Assembly: GCF_002153425.1 (NCBI RefSeq) | Contig: NZ_KZ119600.1 | Location: forward strand, 2,407,920-2,471,919 | Direction of reading: 5' to 3' | From: Litchfieldia alkalitelluris | GTDB taxonomy: Bacteria; Bacillota; Bacilli; Bacillales; Salisediminibacteriaceae | DNA length: 64,000 bases | In this document: positions 52,200 through 62,041 of the stretch, one piece after another | How the letters are laid out: each line of letters opens with the position of its first letter | Numbering within the stretch: position 1 is the stretch's first letter | Program-made: the position numbers and the translations under genes | The notes under the pieces: generated by a model | Seen by the model: only the letters and a program-made list of their open reading frames with translations | Database searches by the model: none | What the model was told of the DNA's origin: nothing

Positions 52200-52835
52200 G
52201 TGACAATTAATTGGTTAGAATGGTTAGGATATTTAGCATCGCTTATTGTATTAATATCACTATTAATGAGTTCTATAATAAAGTTAAGATGGATTAATTT
52301 AATCGGTTCCAGTATCTTTTCTTTGTATGGGTTTTTAATAGGGGCCTTGCCAGTTGGATTCATGAATCTTGGTATTGCAATCATCAATGTATATTACCTA
52401 TACAAAATTTATCAGTATAAGGAGTATTTCAAATTACTTCCTATAGATGCAGGTTCACAGTATTTCACACATTTTCTAACTTTCTATAAAGAGGAATTGG
52501 AAAAATACGGAAACAAAACCTCTTTTGATATGAAAGACTATGAGGTGAGCTTTTACATTTTAAGAAATATGGTGCCAGCAGGGGTTTTTATTGCATCAAA
52601 ACATAATGAAAATACGTTAGAAATAGAGCTTGATTTTGCCATACCTGAATATCGTGATTTCAAAATAGGAAACTATATATACGACCACAGTAAACACTTC
52701 TTTACGGAAAAAGGATATAATACCTTAGTAAGTTACACCACCAATGAAAAGCAGATGAATTATTTGAAAAAAATAGGATTTAGTGAGCAAAAGGACGGTA
52801 GGGGAAACCTCTATTTTAAGAAAGAATTAAATTAA
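52200..52835 (+). CDS. Membrane (YgjV-like) domain fused to a GNAT acetyltransferase
   Basis: About 211 residues. Residues 1-75 hold three membrane helices (LGYLASLIVLISLLMSSIIKLR, LIGSSIFSLYGFLIGALPVG, NLGIAIINVYYLYKIY) resembling YgjV-type membrane proteins. Residues 90-211 look like a GNAT domain: FYILRNMVPAGVFIASKH, ELDFAIPEYRDFKIGNYIYDHSKHFF (the acetyl-CoA loop region) and YTTNEKQMNYLKKIGFSEQKDGRGNLYFKKEL. GTG at 52200 has AAAGGG nine bases upstream; the ATG at 52191 touches that site. A membrane-tethered acetyltransferase is the inference; the substrate is unknown. Confidence 0.72.
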   Translation: MTINWLEWLGYLASLIVLISLLMSSIIKLRWINLIGSSIFSLYGFLIGALPVGFMNLGIAIINVYYLYKIYQYKEYFKLLPIDAGSQYFTHFLTFYKEELEKYGNKTSFDMKDYEVSFYILRNMVPAGVFIASKHNENTLEIELDFAIPEYRDFKIGNYIYDHSKHFFTEKGYNTLVSYTTNEKQMNYLKKIGFSEQKDGRGNLYFKKELN

Positions 52836-52845
52836 CTTGTTATGA

Positions 52846-52970
52846 GGCTGGATATAATTCGAGTGATTAACTGGAAATCCGAACATTATTTAACTTTGGA
52901 GAAGTATTTTTTTACGAATCCTATGTTCGGTTTTCTCATGTGTTAAACACTTTTGTCCAAGCCTTTTTAT
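52846..52970 (+). terminator. Branched terminator-like structure after the fusion gene
   Basis: An outer AGGCTGGA / TCCAAGCCT stem (one bulge) encloses a CCGAACAT / ATGTTCGG hairpin, and TTTTTATTTT follows. Resembles the GGCTGGGACA hairpin family. Confidence 0.65.
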
Positions 52971-53127
52971 TTTGTAACTAACATGGTTTATTATATTGAC
53001 AAATCCCATTCATAGCAGATAAAATTACGATTAAGTAAATCTTTCCTGCATTAAAGTGCTATGGTAAGTTTTTGCTTAAGCTGAGATTAGAAAGACGAGA
53101 CGAGAAAAGATGAGGAGAGTGGAGAAA

Positions 53128-54297
53128 ATGAATGAAACAACAGTTCAAAACAAAGGTTATTTTGGTGAGTTTGGAGGAAGTTATGTTCCACCAGAATTAC
53201 AGGAAGTATTAGATGGACTAGCAGAGCAATTTGAAAAGTACAAAAACGATGAAGCATTCAACGAAGAGTACAAATATTACTTAAAGGAATTTGTGGGGAG
53301 AGAAAACCCTCTTACCTTTGCAAAACATCTGACAGAGGAATTCGGTGGTGCGAAAATTTACTTGAAACGAGAAGATTTGAACCACACTGGAGCCCACAAA
53401 ATAAATAATGTCATTGGTCAAATTTTATTAGCTAAAAGAATGGGTGCAAAAAGAATTATTGCAGAGACTGGGGCTGGTCAGCACGGAGTCGCTACGGCTA
53501 CTGCATGCTCTATGTTTGGTATGGAATGCATTATATATATGGGGAAATTAGACACAGAGAGGCAAGCTTTAAACGTATTTCGTATGGAACTACTAGGAGC
53601 TAAAGTAGTCTCTGTAGATAAAGGACAGGGTAGATTAAAGGACGCAGTTGATGAGGCGTTAGGTGACCTAGTTCAAAATTATAAAAATACCTTTTATTTA
53701 CTAGGTTCAGCAGTTGGACCACACCCATACCCATCAATGGTAAAACATTTTCAATCTGTTATTAGTGAAGAATCTAAACGACAGATTTTAGAAAAGGAAG
53801 GACGCCTCCCAGATGCAGTTATTGCTGTAACAGGTGGGGGAAGTAATGCTATTGGATCATTTGCCCATTATATTGATGAGCCTTCCGTTCGATTAATTGG
53901 TATAGAGCCTGATCAAGCAGCAACTTTAACGAAGGGGACTCCAACCGTTATTCACGGTTTTAAATGTCTTTGTCTTTTAGATGAAGAGGGCAATCCTCAG
54001 CCGACATATTCGATTGCTGCAGGACTTGATTATCCAGGTATTGGACCAGAGCATAGTCATCTTAAAACAAGTGGTCGGGCAGAATATTATACTGTAACAA
54101 AAGATGAAGTATTAGATGCCTTTAAGCTACTATCGAGGAAAGAGGGAATTATTCCAGCATTGGAAAGTGCACACACTGTTGCATACGCGAAGAAACTCGC
54201 TCCAACATTAGATAAGGACCAGATAATTATTTTAAACATATCTGGACGGGGCGATAAAGACGTTCAACAAGTTTTTGAAATGCTAAATTCAAAATAA
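53128..54297 (+). CDS. trpB: Tryptophan synthase beta chain (orphan)
   Basis: A 389-residue PLP enzyme joining indole and serine. Signatures: YFGEFGGSYVPPELQEVLDGL, KREDLNHTGAHKINN with PLP-Lys91, ETGAGQHGVATATAC, GSAVGPHPYPSMV, AVTGGGSNAIGSFAHYID, CLLDEEGNPQPTYSIAAGLDYPGIGPEHS and ILNISGRGDKD. ATG at 53128 is most likely; an in-frame ATG at 53110 lies within the ribosome-binding region (GAGGAGAGTGGAG). No trpA or other trp gene is adjacent, so it may be an accessory TrpB that salvages indole. No TRAP or T-box leader was seen. Confidence 0.93.
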   Translation: MNETTVQNKGYFGEFGGSYVPPELQEVLDGLAEQFEKYKNDEAFNEEYKYYLKEFVGRENPLTFAKHLTEEFGGAKIYLKREDLNHTGAHKINNVIGQILLAKRMGAKRIIAETGAGQHGVATATACSMFGMECIIYMGKLDTERQALNVFRMELLGAKVVSVDKGQGRLKDAVDEALGDLVQNYKNTFYLLGSAVGPHPYPSMVKHFQSVISEESKRQILEKEGRLPDAVIAVTGGGSNAIGSFAHYIDEPSVRLIGIEPDQAATLTKGTPTVIHGFKCLCLLDEEGNPQPTYSIAAGLDYPGIGPEHSHLKTSGRAEYYTVTKDEVLDAFKLLSRKEGIIPALESAHTVAYAKKLAPTLDKDQIIILNISGRGDKDVQQVFEMLNSK

Positions 54298-54303
54298 TTT
54301 ACT

Positions 54304-54347
54304 ACTCCGAGGGTACAGTTTAACATGTGCCACTCGGAGTATTTATT
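54304..54347 (+). terminator. Intrinsic terminator after trpB
   Basis: ACTCCGAG / CTCGGAGT stem followed by ATTTATTTTG. Confidence 0.8.
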
Positions 54348-54435
54348 TTGCTTACCATTTGCATTCAAGCAGTACAAATGATTTAATTATTTCCATATTA
54401 GAATTTATATTAGTTATTATAGAGGGGCTATCTCA

Positions 54436-55257
54436 ATGCGTATTTCTCGAATATTAAATAACAACGCCATCGTTGTCATACACGGGGAACAGGAAAAAAT
54501 TGTGATGGGAAGCGGAATTGCTTTTCAAAAAAGTAAAAATGACATCGTTCCTCAATCAAAGATTGAAAAAGTCTTTGTATTACATGAACATACATCTGAA
54601 AAATTTCAACAACTACTTTCTACATTACCAGAAAAACATATTGAATTAGCTGAATTAATAATTGATTATGCAGAAGGTTATCTAGAGGAACCATTGCATG
54701 ATCATATACACATTGCGTTAACAGACCATTTGTCCTTTGCAATTGAAAGAATCGAACAAGGATTTACCATTCAAAATAAATTAACAAATGAAATAAAACT
54801 GCTTTATCATAGAGAATTTCAAATTGGTCTTTGGGCAAGAAAATTAATAAATGAAACAATCAACATAGAAATTCCTTTAGATGAAGTTGCTCATATCGCT
54901 CTCCATATTCACACTGCTAAAATAGGTGGAAAATCAATGTCTGAATCAATGGAAAAAGCTTCAATCATCCGTGATTTTATTGAGCTAGTTGAAAGACATC
55001 TAAACATAAAGGTGAATGAATCTAGTATTAATTATCAAAGGTTAATTACCCATTTACGCTTCGCATTAAATCGAATGGCTGAGGGAAGTGATTTTGACCC
55101 AATTGACCCAGATATGCATCAGCTCATAAAAGAAAAGTATAGTTCTGTTTACGAAATATCAGAAGCAATAGCATCAAAACTTAATGAAGACTATAAAATA
55201 AATTTCCCATCATCAGAAATTGCTTATATAACATTGCATCTACAAAGATTAATTTAA
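54436..55257 (+). CDS. sacT: Sucrose operon antiterminator (BglG/SacT family)
   Basis: A 273-residue transcription antiterminator. Residues 1-55 are the RNA-binding CAT domain (MRISRILNNNAIVVIHGEQEKIVMGSGIAFQKSKND); PRD1 (about 62-168) contains DHLSFAIER, with AHIALHIHT at its end; PRD2 (about 170-273) contains THLRFALNRM and ends AYITLHLQRL. PTS-dependent phosphorylation of the PRD His residues normally keeps it inactive without sucrose. It should bind the RAT at 55330-55358 and open the downstream terminator. It has its own promoter region and AGAGGGG start signal. The adjacent genes support SacT over LicT or GlcT. Confidence 0.92.
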   Translation: MRISRILNNNAIVVIHGEQEKIVMGSGIAFQKSKNDIVPQSKIEKVFVLHEHTSEKFQQLLSTLPEKHIELAELIIDYAEGYLEEPLHDHIHIALTDHLSFAIERIEQGFTIQNKLTNEIKLLYHREFQIGLWARKLINETINIEIPLDEVAHIALHIHTAKIGGKSMSESMEKASIIRDFIELVERHLNIKVNESSINYQRLITHLRFALNRMAEGSDFDPIDPDMHQLIKEKYSSVYEISEAIASKLNEDYKINFPSSEIAYITLHLQRLI

Positions 55258-55272
55258 AAAATAAGTTTAATA

Positions 55273-55301
55273 TTGACGTGAGCGCTTTCATCTTGTAAAA
55301 T
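55273..55301 (+). promoter_or_regulatory. Sigma-A promoter of sacP with CRE in the spacer
   Basis: TTGACG, a 17-base spacer and TAAAAT form a good sigma-A promoter. The spacer contains a CRE-like site (TGAGCGCTTTCA, two mismatches to the 14-base consensus), so CcpA would block RNA polymerase when glucose is present. Confidence 0.72.
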
Positions 55302-55329
55302 TGTTTTTATTGAAAAATAGCATATTGTA

Positions 55330-55358
55330 GGATTGTTACTGATCATGCAGGCAAGACC
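55330..55358 (+). promoter_or_regulatory. RAT (ribonucleic antiterminator) of the sucrose operon
   Basis: The sequence GGATTGTTACTGATC followed by ATGCAGGCAAGACC matches the RAT of sacPA almost base for base. It overlaps the 5' arm of the next terminator, so the two structures exclude each other. Confidence 0.93.
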
Positions 55359-55430
55359 TAAAATGTATAAAGTTCCATGGAATAGGACTACCTATTACTA
55401 TGTAAACTTTGTATATTTTAGGTCTTTTTA
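55353..55430 (+). terminator. Conditional terminator in the sacP leader
   Basis: A long stem (AAGACCTAAAATGTATAAAG against CTTTGTATATTTTAGGTCTT) followed by TTTTT, 25 bases before sacP. It stops transcription unless SacT stabilises the RAT. Confidence 0.93.
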
Positions 55431-55454
55431 TGCTTTTAAGGAGGATATTATAAT

Positions 55455-56831
55455 ATGAATCATGTTGAAATTGCAGAAAAATTAGTAGAATTACTTGGAG
55501 GTAGCGGTAACGTCGTTAGTGCAACCCATTGTGCTACAAGGCTTCGGCTCGTTATTGATAATGAAGATCTAGTAAAAAAAGAAGAAATTGACGACTTAGA
55601 TGGTGTAAAGGGTGCCTTCTTTAGTTCAGGACAATTCCAAATTATATTTGGAACTGGCACAGTTAATAAAGTATTTACTCACTTTGGACCATTAGTTGGA
55701 GCTACGTTGGAAGAAGAGGATTCTAATAAAAAGGAATCTCACAGCGATGCAGCGAAAAAGAAAATGAATCCATTTGCACGATTTGCTCGTACTTTATCTA
55801 ATATATTCGTTCCTATTATTCCAGCAATTGTAGCTGCAGGTATGCTCATGGGGCTACTTGGAATGATGAATACGTATAACTGGGTCGATCCTGAAAGTGG
55901 ACTCTTTGTTTTATTAGACATGTTTTCATCTGCATCTTTTATTATTTTACCAATATTAATTGGATTTAGTGCTGCGAAGGAATTTGGTGGTAATCCGTTT
56001 TTAGGTGCTGTAATAGGTGGAATTATGACACATCCACTCCTTTTAAATCCTTGGGGGTTATCGGATGCACAACCAGAGGTTCTTGATTTCCTCGGATTTG
56101 GAGTTGAGCTTTTAGGTTATCAAGGAACAGTTATACCTGTTTTATTAACTGTATATGCAATGTCACATATTGAAAAATCATTAAGGAAAGTTATCCCTAA
56201 TATCGTTGATTTACTATTAACGCCATTCCTAACAGTCATTCTTACTGGCTTTGTTGCCATGCTAGTAGTTGGTCCATTAGGACGTGCCTTAGGTAATGGG
56301 ATTACGGCAGCACTTGATTTTGTTTATAATACTGCTGGACCATTAGCTGGATTAATTTTTGGTGGGCTTTATTCTACTATCGTATTAACCGGTGTACATC
56401 ACAGTTTCCATGCTATAGAAGCCGAATTATTAGTAAGTGTAGGAGGTAATTTCTTATTACCAATTTGGGCAATGGCCAATGTGGCACAAGGTGGTGCTAC
56501 ATTAGCAGTATTCTTCAAGACAAAAAACAATAAAGTAAAAGGTATTGCTTTACCAGCAGCAGTTTCTGCATTTTTAGGTATAACGGAACCTGCCATCTTT
56601 GGGGTAAACTTAAGATACCGACGACCATTTATTGGTGCAGCCATTGGGGGAGCACTAGGAGGGTTTTACGTTGTATTTACACAGGTAATGGCAAATGGAA
56701 TCGGTCTAACAGGTGTTCCTATGTTCGCCATTGCAAAAGATCCGCTTAACTATGGTATTGCGTTTCTTATTGCAATCGTAGGAGCATTCGTTGCAACATT
56801 ATTATTAGGATGGAAAGAAGAAGGTAAATAA
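55455..56831 (+). CDS. sacP: Sucrose-specific PTS transporter, EIIBC
   Basis: A 458-residue sucrose phosphotransferase permease. The EIIB domain (1-85) has phosphorylated Cys26 in VVSATHCATRLRLVI; EIIC (about 105-450) has ten or so membrane segments with LGFGVELLGYQGTVIPVLL and GGLYSTIVLTGVHHSFHAIEAEL, ITEPAIFGVNLRYRRPFIGAAIGG. It phosphorylates sucrose during import to sucrose-6-phosphate, drawing phosphate from an EIIA-glucose encoded elsewhere. AAGGAGG precedes the ATG. First gene behind the RAT leader; kinase and hydrolase follow. Confidence 0.96.
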   Translation: MNHVEIAEKLVELLGGSGNVVSATHCATRLRLVIDNEDLVKKEEIDDLDGVKGAFFSSGQFQIIFGTGTVNKVFTHFGPLVGATLEEEDSNKKESHSDAAKKKMNPFARFARTLSNIFVPIIPAIVAAGMLMGLLGMMNTYNWVDPESGLFVLLDMFSSASFIILPILIGFSAAKEFGGNPFLGAVIGGIMTHPLLLNPWGLSDAQPEVLDFLGFGVELLGYQGTVIPVLLTVYAMSHIEKSLRKVIPNIVDLLLTPFLTVILTGFVAMLVVGPLGRALGNGITAALDFVYNTAGPLAGLIFGGLYSTIVLTGVHHSFHAIEAELLVSVGGNFLLPIWAMANVAQGGATLAVFFKTKNNKVKGIALPAAVSAFLGITEPAIFGVNLRYRRPFIGAAIGGALGGFYVVFTQVMANGIGLTGVPMFAIAKDPLNYGIAFLIAIVGAFVATLLLGWKEEGK

Positions 56832-56922
56832 ATCAAATTATATTATCCCTTACTAGTCTTATGACTAGTAAGGAGTATTTATATAGGGCTCAATAAGTAA
56901 ATGAACGAGGAGGGTAAAAGAT

Positions 56923-57870
56923 ATGAAAAAAGGAATTATATCATTAGGAGAATCATTAATTGACTTTATCCCACTAGACAACGAGAACATCAATTATCAA
57001 AAAAGTCCAGGTGGTGCTCCTGCTAACGTCGCCGTTGGTGTAGCTAAGTTAGGCGCTAGATCAACTTTTTTAGGTAGAGTTGGGGACGATGTTTTAGGTA
57101 AATTTTTAGTGGAGACACTAGATACCTTTGGAGTAAAAACAAATCAAATGTTTTTAACAAAGGATATAAAAACTGGCGTGGTGTTTGTTACGAATGGAGA
57201 TGATGGAGAGAGAAGCTTTGAATTCTTTATAAATCCGAGCGCTGACCGCTTTCTAAAAGTAGATGATATTGATGAACATGACTTTCTAAATCACAAGATC
57301 GTACATTTCGGATCAATCTCTATGATAAGTAATCCCGCTAAAGAAGCAACCATACATGCTGTGAAAATTGCAAAACAGAATGGTATGCTCATCTCATATG
57401 ATCCAAATTTAAGACTAGGTCTTTGGCCATCTGAACAACAAGCTCGTGAAACTATTTCAACTATGCTGTGTGAAGTAGATTTCCTTAAAATCTCAGAAGA
57501 GGAATTAACATTTATTACAGGGGAAACTGAGGTCAATAAAGGAATGGAAGCATTAAAAGAGTATAGTATCCCTTTGACTATTATTACACTTGGTGCTGAA
57601 GGATGTTATGTTTATACTTCCGAAGGGGAGAAGCATGTCCCTGCAATGTCTGTGAAAGCCGTCGATACAACAGGTGCTGGTGATGCTTTTGTCTCAGGTA
57701 TGCTATATCAACTAAACGAATATGCTGGGGACATTGATGATATCCCGCTTATTACAACTGTAAATATGGCTAGGTTTGCTTCAGTTTCTGGTGCTCTTGC
57801 TGCTTCAACGAAGGGGGCTATGACTGCTTTACCAACATTAAAGGAAGTAGAAAAACATCTACAAAATTAG
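56923..57870 (+). CDS. scrK: Fructokinase (PfkB family)
   Basis: A 315-residue ribokinase-fold sugar kinase that phosphorylates the fructose released from sucrose-6-phosphate. Signatures: ISLGESLIDFIPLD, SPGGAPANVAVGVAKLGARSTFLGRVGDD (sugar site), DPNLRLGLWPS and the anion-hole motif DTTGAGDAFVSG near residue 245. GAGGAGGG precedes the ATG. Two bases separate its stop from the in-frame extension of the sucrose hydrolase gene, so the operon is compact. B. subtilis lacks this gene in its sacPA operon; it resembles the scr or sac operons of other Firmicutes. Confidence 0.93.
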   Translation: MKKGIISLGESLIDFIPLDNENINYQKSPGGAPANVAVGVAKLGARSTFLGRVGDDVLGKFLVETLDTFGVKTNQMFLTKDIKTGVVFVTNGDDGERSFEFFINPSADRFLKVDDIDEHDFLNHKIVHFGSISMISNPAKEATIHAVKIAKQNGMLISYDPNLRLGLWPSEQQARETISTMLCEVDFLKISEEELTFITGETEVNKGMEALKEYSIPLTIITLGAEGCYVYTSEGEKHVPAMSVKAVDTTGAGDAFVSGMLYQLNEYAGDIDDIPLITTVNMARFASVSGALAASTKGAMTALPTLKEVEKHLQN

Positions 57871-57881
57871 AGGTGTCTATA

Positions 57882-59330
57882 TTGGACTTGGATAAACAAT
57901 TAAAGAAAAGAGTAAATGACGAGATCAAGGGTAATAAAAATAAAGTCGAAAAAGATCCATTTCGGTTACATTACCATATCATGCCACCAGTTGGGCTACT
58001 CAATGATCCAAATGGTTTTATATGGTGGAAAGGTCAGTATCACCTCTTTTATCAATGGATGCCATTTAAAACTGGTCATGGTGCAAAGTTTTGGGGACAT
58101 TATAGCTCTACTGATCTGATACATTGGAAACATGAAGAATTGGCACTAGCTCCATCTGATTGGTACGATAAAAATGGATGTTATTCTGGAAGTGCCATTG
58201 ATTTTGAAGGGAAATTACATCTCCTTTATACAGGAAACGTAAAGGATGAAAGTGGCAATCGTGAAACTTATCAGTGTCTAGCAGTATCTGAGAACGGGAT
58301 TAACTTTGAAAAAAAAGGACCTATATTAAATTTACCATCTCAATACACTGCACATTTTCGTGATCCAAAGGTATGGGAACAAGATGATAAATACTTTATG
58401 GTTATTGGTGCACAAACCAAAGAATTAAAGGGTGCTGTTGCCTTGTTTTCATCAAATAATTTAACTGACTGGACTCATGAAGGAATGATAGCAGGTGGGG
58501 GAGAGGGGAAGTTAAAAAACTTTGGTTATATGTTTGAGTGTCCTGATTTATTTCATTTAAATGGTCATGATGTTCTAATTTTTTCTCCGCAGGGAATAGA
58601 GGCTTGTGAGATGAAGTATAACAATGTATATCAATCGGGATATGTCATCGGAAAGTTTGACTCAAAAAATTGTGTTTATACTCATGGAGACTTTGAAGAA
58701 TTAGACCGCGGTTTCGATTTTTATGCCCCTCAAACCACTATTGATAATGATGGTCGAAGGATCTTAATTGCTTGGATGAGTGTTCCAGACCAAAATGAAC
58801 AGGACCACCCTACAACAGAATATAAATGGCTACACAACATGACTATTCCTCGTGAACTGTCAATAGTTGAAGGTAGAGTTCGTCAGAAACCAGCAATAGA
58901 ACTAAAAGAACTACGTCAAAATTTTTCAGAAGGATATGTCAAGTTAGATAAAGAATCCAAGGCTATCAACTTTAGCGAAGGGGAGACTTTGGAATTACAA
59001 CTAGATGACGTTGATATTCCGAATGGTATGCTCGAATTAACTTTATATGGAAATGCTAGATTACTCTATTCTAATGAACACTCTGTTTTTACAATGGAAC
59101 GGAAAAGTTATGTTGATGGTACGATTGAAAAACGTCAATGTAAACTTGATAAACTACATTCCTTAACTATATTTATTGATACATCATCTATTGAAGTATT
59201 TGTAAACGATGGTGAGGAGTCGTTTACAATGCGTTTTTATCCATACAAAAATGACAAGGTCATTCAGGTTGGTTCTACAGAAAAATGTCAATTTAAGTAC
59301 CAAGTCTGGAACTTAAAAAAAGTATTTTGA
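57882..59330 (+). CDS. sacA: Sucrose-6-phosphate hydrolase (GH32)
   Basis: A 482-residue beta-fructosidase with an N-terminal five-bladed propeller and C-terminal beta-sandwich. Catalytic motifs: VGLLNDPNGF (nucleophile Asp near 42), HFRDPKVW (transition-state Asp) and MFECPDLFH (acid/base Glu). It cleaves imported sucrose-6-phosphate to glucose-6-phosphate and fructose. I place the start at TTG 57882, since GAGGTG is six bases upstream; the GTG at 57873 is part of that site. It lacks a signal peptide, consistent with a cytoplasmic PTS-linked enzyme rather than levanase. Confidence 0.95.
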   Translation: MDLDKQLKKRVNDEIKGNKNKVEKDPFRLHYHIMPPVGLLNDPNGFIWWKGQYHLFYQWMPFKTGHGAKFWGHYSSTDLIHWKHEELALAPSDWYDKNGCYSGSAIDFEGKLHLLYTGNVKDESGNRETYQCLAVSENGINFEKKGPILNLPSQYTAHFRDPKVWEQDDKYFMVIGAQTKELKGAVALFSSNNLTDWTHEGMIAGGGEGKLKNFGYMFECPDLFHLNGHDVLIFSPQGIEACEMKYNNVYQSGYVIGKFDSKNCVYTHGDFEELDRGFDFYAPQTTIDNDGRRILIAWMSVPDQNEQDHPTTEYKWLHNMTIPRELSIVEGRVRQKPAIELKELRQNFSEGYVKLDKESKAINFSEGETLELQLDDVDIPNGMLELTLYGNARLLYSNEHSVFTMERKSYVDGTIEKRQCKLDKLHSLTIFIDTSSIEVFVNDGEESFTMRFYPYKNDKVIQVGSTEKCQFKYQVWNLKKVF

Positions 59331-59381
59331 ATGGAAGAACAGCACATGCTTCCCCCTATGGAAACGGGATTGGTTTATAAT

Positions 59382-59400
59382 ATCATCACATATCATCACA
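59382..59400. repeat. Short direct repeat
   Basis: ATATCATCAC is repeated in tandem just before the gdhA terminator; probably without function. Confidence 0.4.
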
Positions 59401-59432
59401 AAAAACATCCGCTACTCAAAGGTAACGGATGT
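59399..59432 (-). terminator. Terminator of gdhA
   Basis: ACATCCG / CGGATGT stem, followed on the minus strand by TTTTTTG. Confidence 0.82.
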
Positions 59433-59439
59433 ATTTTAT

Positions 59440-60986
<1,547 letters not shown>

Positions 60987-61892
60987 ATGGAACTAAGACA
61001 GCTCCAATATTTCATAGAAGTTGCTAATAGGGAACACGTAACAGACGCTGCTGATGCTCTTCACGTAGCACAATCTGCTGTAAGCAGACAAATATCAAAT
61101 CTTGAAAATGAATTGGGAGTTGATCTATTTATCCGTGAGGGGAGAAGGGTAAAATTAACTCCTATTGGTAAAATCTTTCTCGAAAGAATTGAACAAGCAA
61201 TGAATGTAATAAATGATGCAACCAGGGAGGTAGAGGAATACTTAGATCCAGAAAAAGGAACAATTCGTATCGCATATCCAATCAGTTTAGCGGCTTACAC
61301 TCTACCTACAGCTATATACGCCTTTCGCATGCAATATCCAGATGCAAAATTTTATTTAAAGCAGGCCCTTTACGGCGAGTTAATCGATGGCGTCATAAAA
61401 GGGGACTTTAATATGGCATTAATTGCACCTGTTCCAATGGAAGAGAAAAAAATTAAAAGAAAGATCCTCTTTACGGAGGAAGTGGTAGCATTATTACCTA
61501 TTCATCACCCATTAGCCAATAAATCTCAGTTAAGCTTAAGAGATCTCAAAGATGATCCATTTGTTATGCTTCCAGACGGATTTAAATTTAGACAAATTGT
61601 AATAAAAGCCTGTAATAAACTTGGTTTTCAACCAGATGTAGCGTTTGAAGGGGACGACATTGATGCCTTAAAGGGACTTGTGTCTGCTGGGCTTGGTGTA
61701 ACATTAATGCCAGATGTTACGTTAGTAGATAGTTTGCCAAGAGCTACAGTAAAAATTCCGTTAATTGAACCAACCGTAACAAGAACAGTTGGTGTCATCA
61801 CACCGAGCGACAGAGAATTACTTCCAACAGAAGAATTATTTTATGAATTCCTTCAGGAGTTCTTTTCTAGGTTAAGTTATTTTAAAGATTAG
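60987..61892 (+). CDS. gltC: LysR-type regulator, GltC-like
   Basis: A 301-residue LysR regulator. The winged helix (MELRQLQYFIEVANREHVTDAADALHVAQSAVSRQISNLENELGV) and further segments (EYLDPEKGTIRIAYPISLA, ILFTEEVVALLPIHHPLA, FEGDDIDALKGLVSAGLGVTLMPD, RTVGVITPSDREL) follow B. subtilis GltC along the full length. GltC activates glutamate synthase (gltAB) in response to 2-oxoglutarate and glutamate. Here it is divergent from gdhA instead, so it probably controls gdhA; that is inference from position. GAAAGGTGG precedes the ATG. Confidence 0.88.
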   Translation: MELRQLQYFIEVANREHVTDAADALHVAQSAVSRQISNLENELGVDLFIREGRRVKLTPIGKIFLERIEQAMNVINDATREVEEYLDPEKGTIRIAYPISLAAYTLPTAIYAFRMQYPDAKFYLKQALYGELIDGVIKGDFNMALIAPVPMEEKKIKRKILFTEEVVALLPIHHPLANKSQLSLRDLKDDPFVMLPDGFKFRQIVIKACNKLGFQPDVAFEGDDIDALKGLVSAGLGVTLMPDVTLVDSLPRATVKIPLIEPTVTRTVGVITPSDRELLPTEELFYEFLQEFFSRLSYFKD

Positions 61893-61942
61893 CAAACACA
61901 AACAACATTTCATTTTTATTAAGGTAATTTTGAAACCTATCA

Positions 61943-61994
61943 AAAAAAGCCTTCGTCTTATTACTGAAATTAGTAGTAAAACGAAGGTTTTTTA
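61943..61994 (+). terminator. Intrinsic terminator between gltC-like and asnB
   Basis: AAAAAGCCTTCGT / ACGAAGGTTTTTT stem with an inner TTACT / AGTAA; T-rich tail. Confidence 0.82.
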
Positions 61995-62041
61995 TTTTCC
62001 CTGTACAGCAATTACTAATTTTAAAAAGGAGCAAAGCTATT

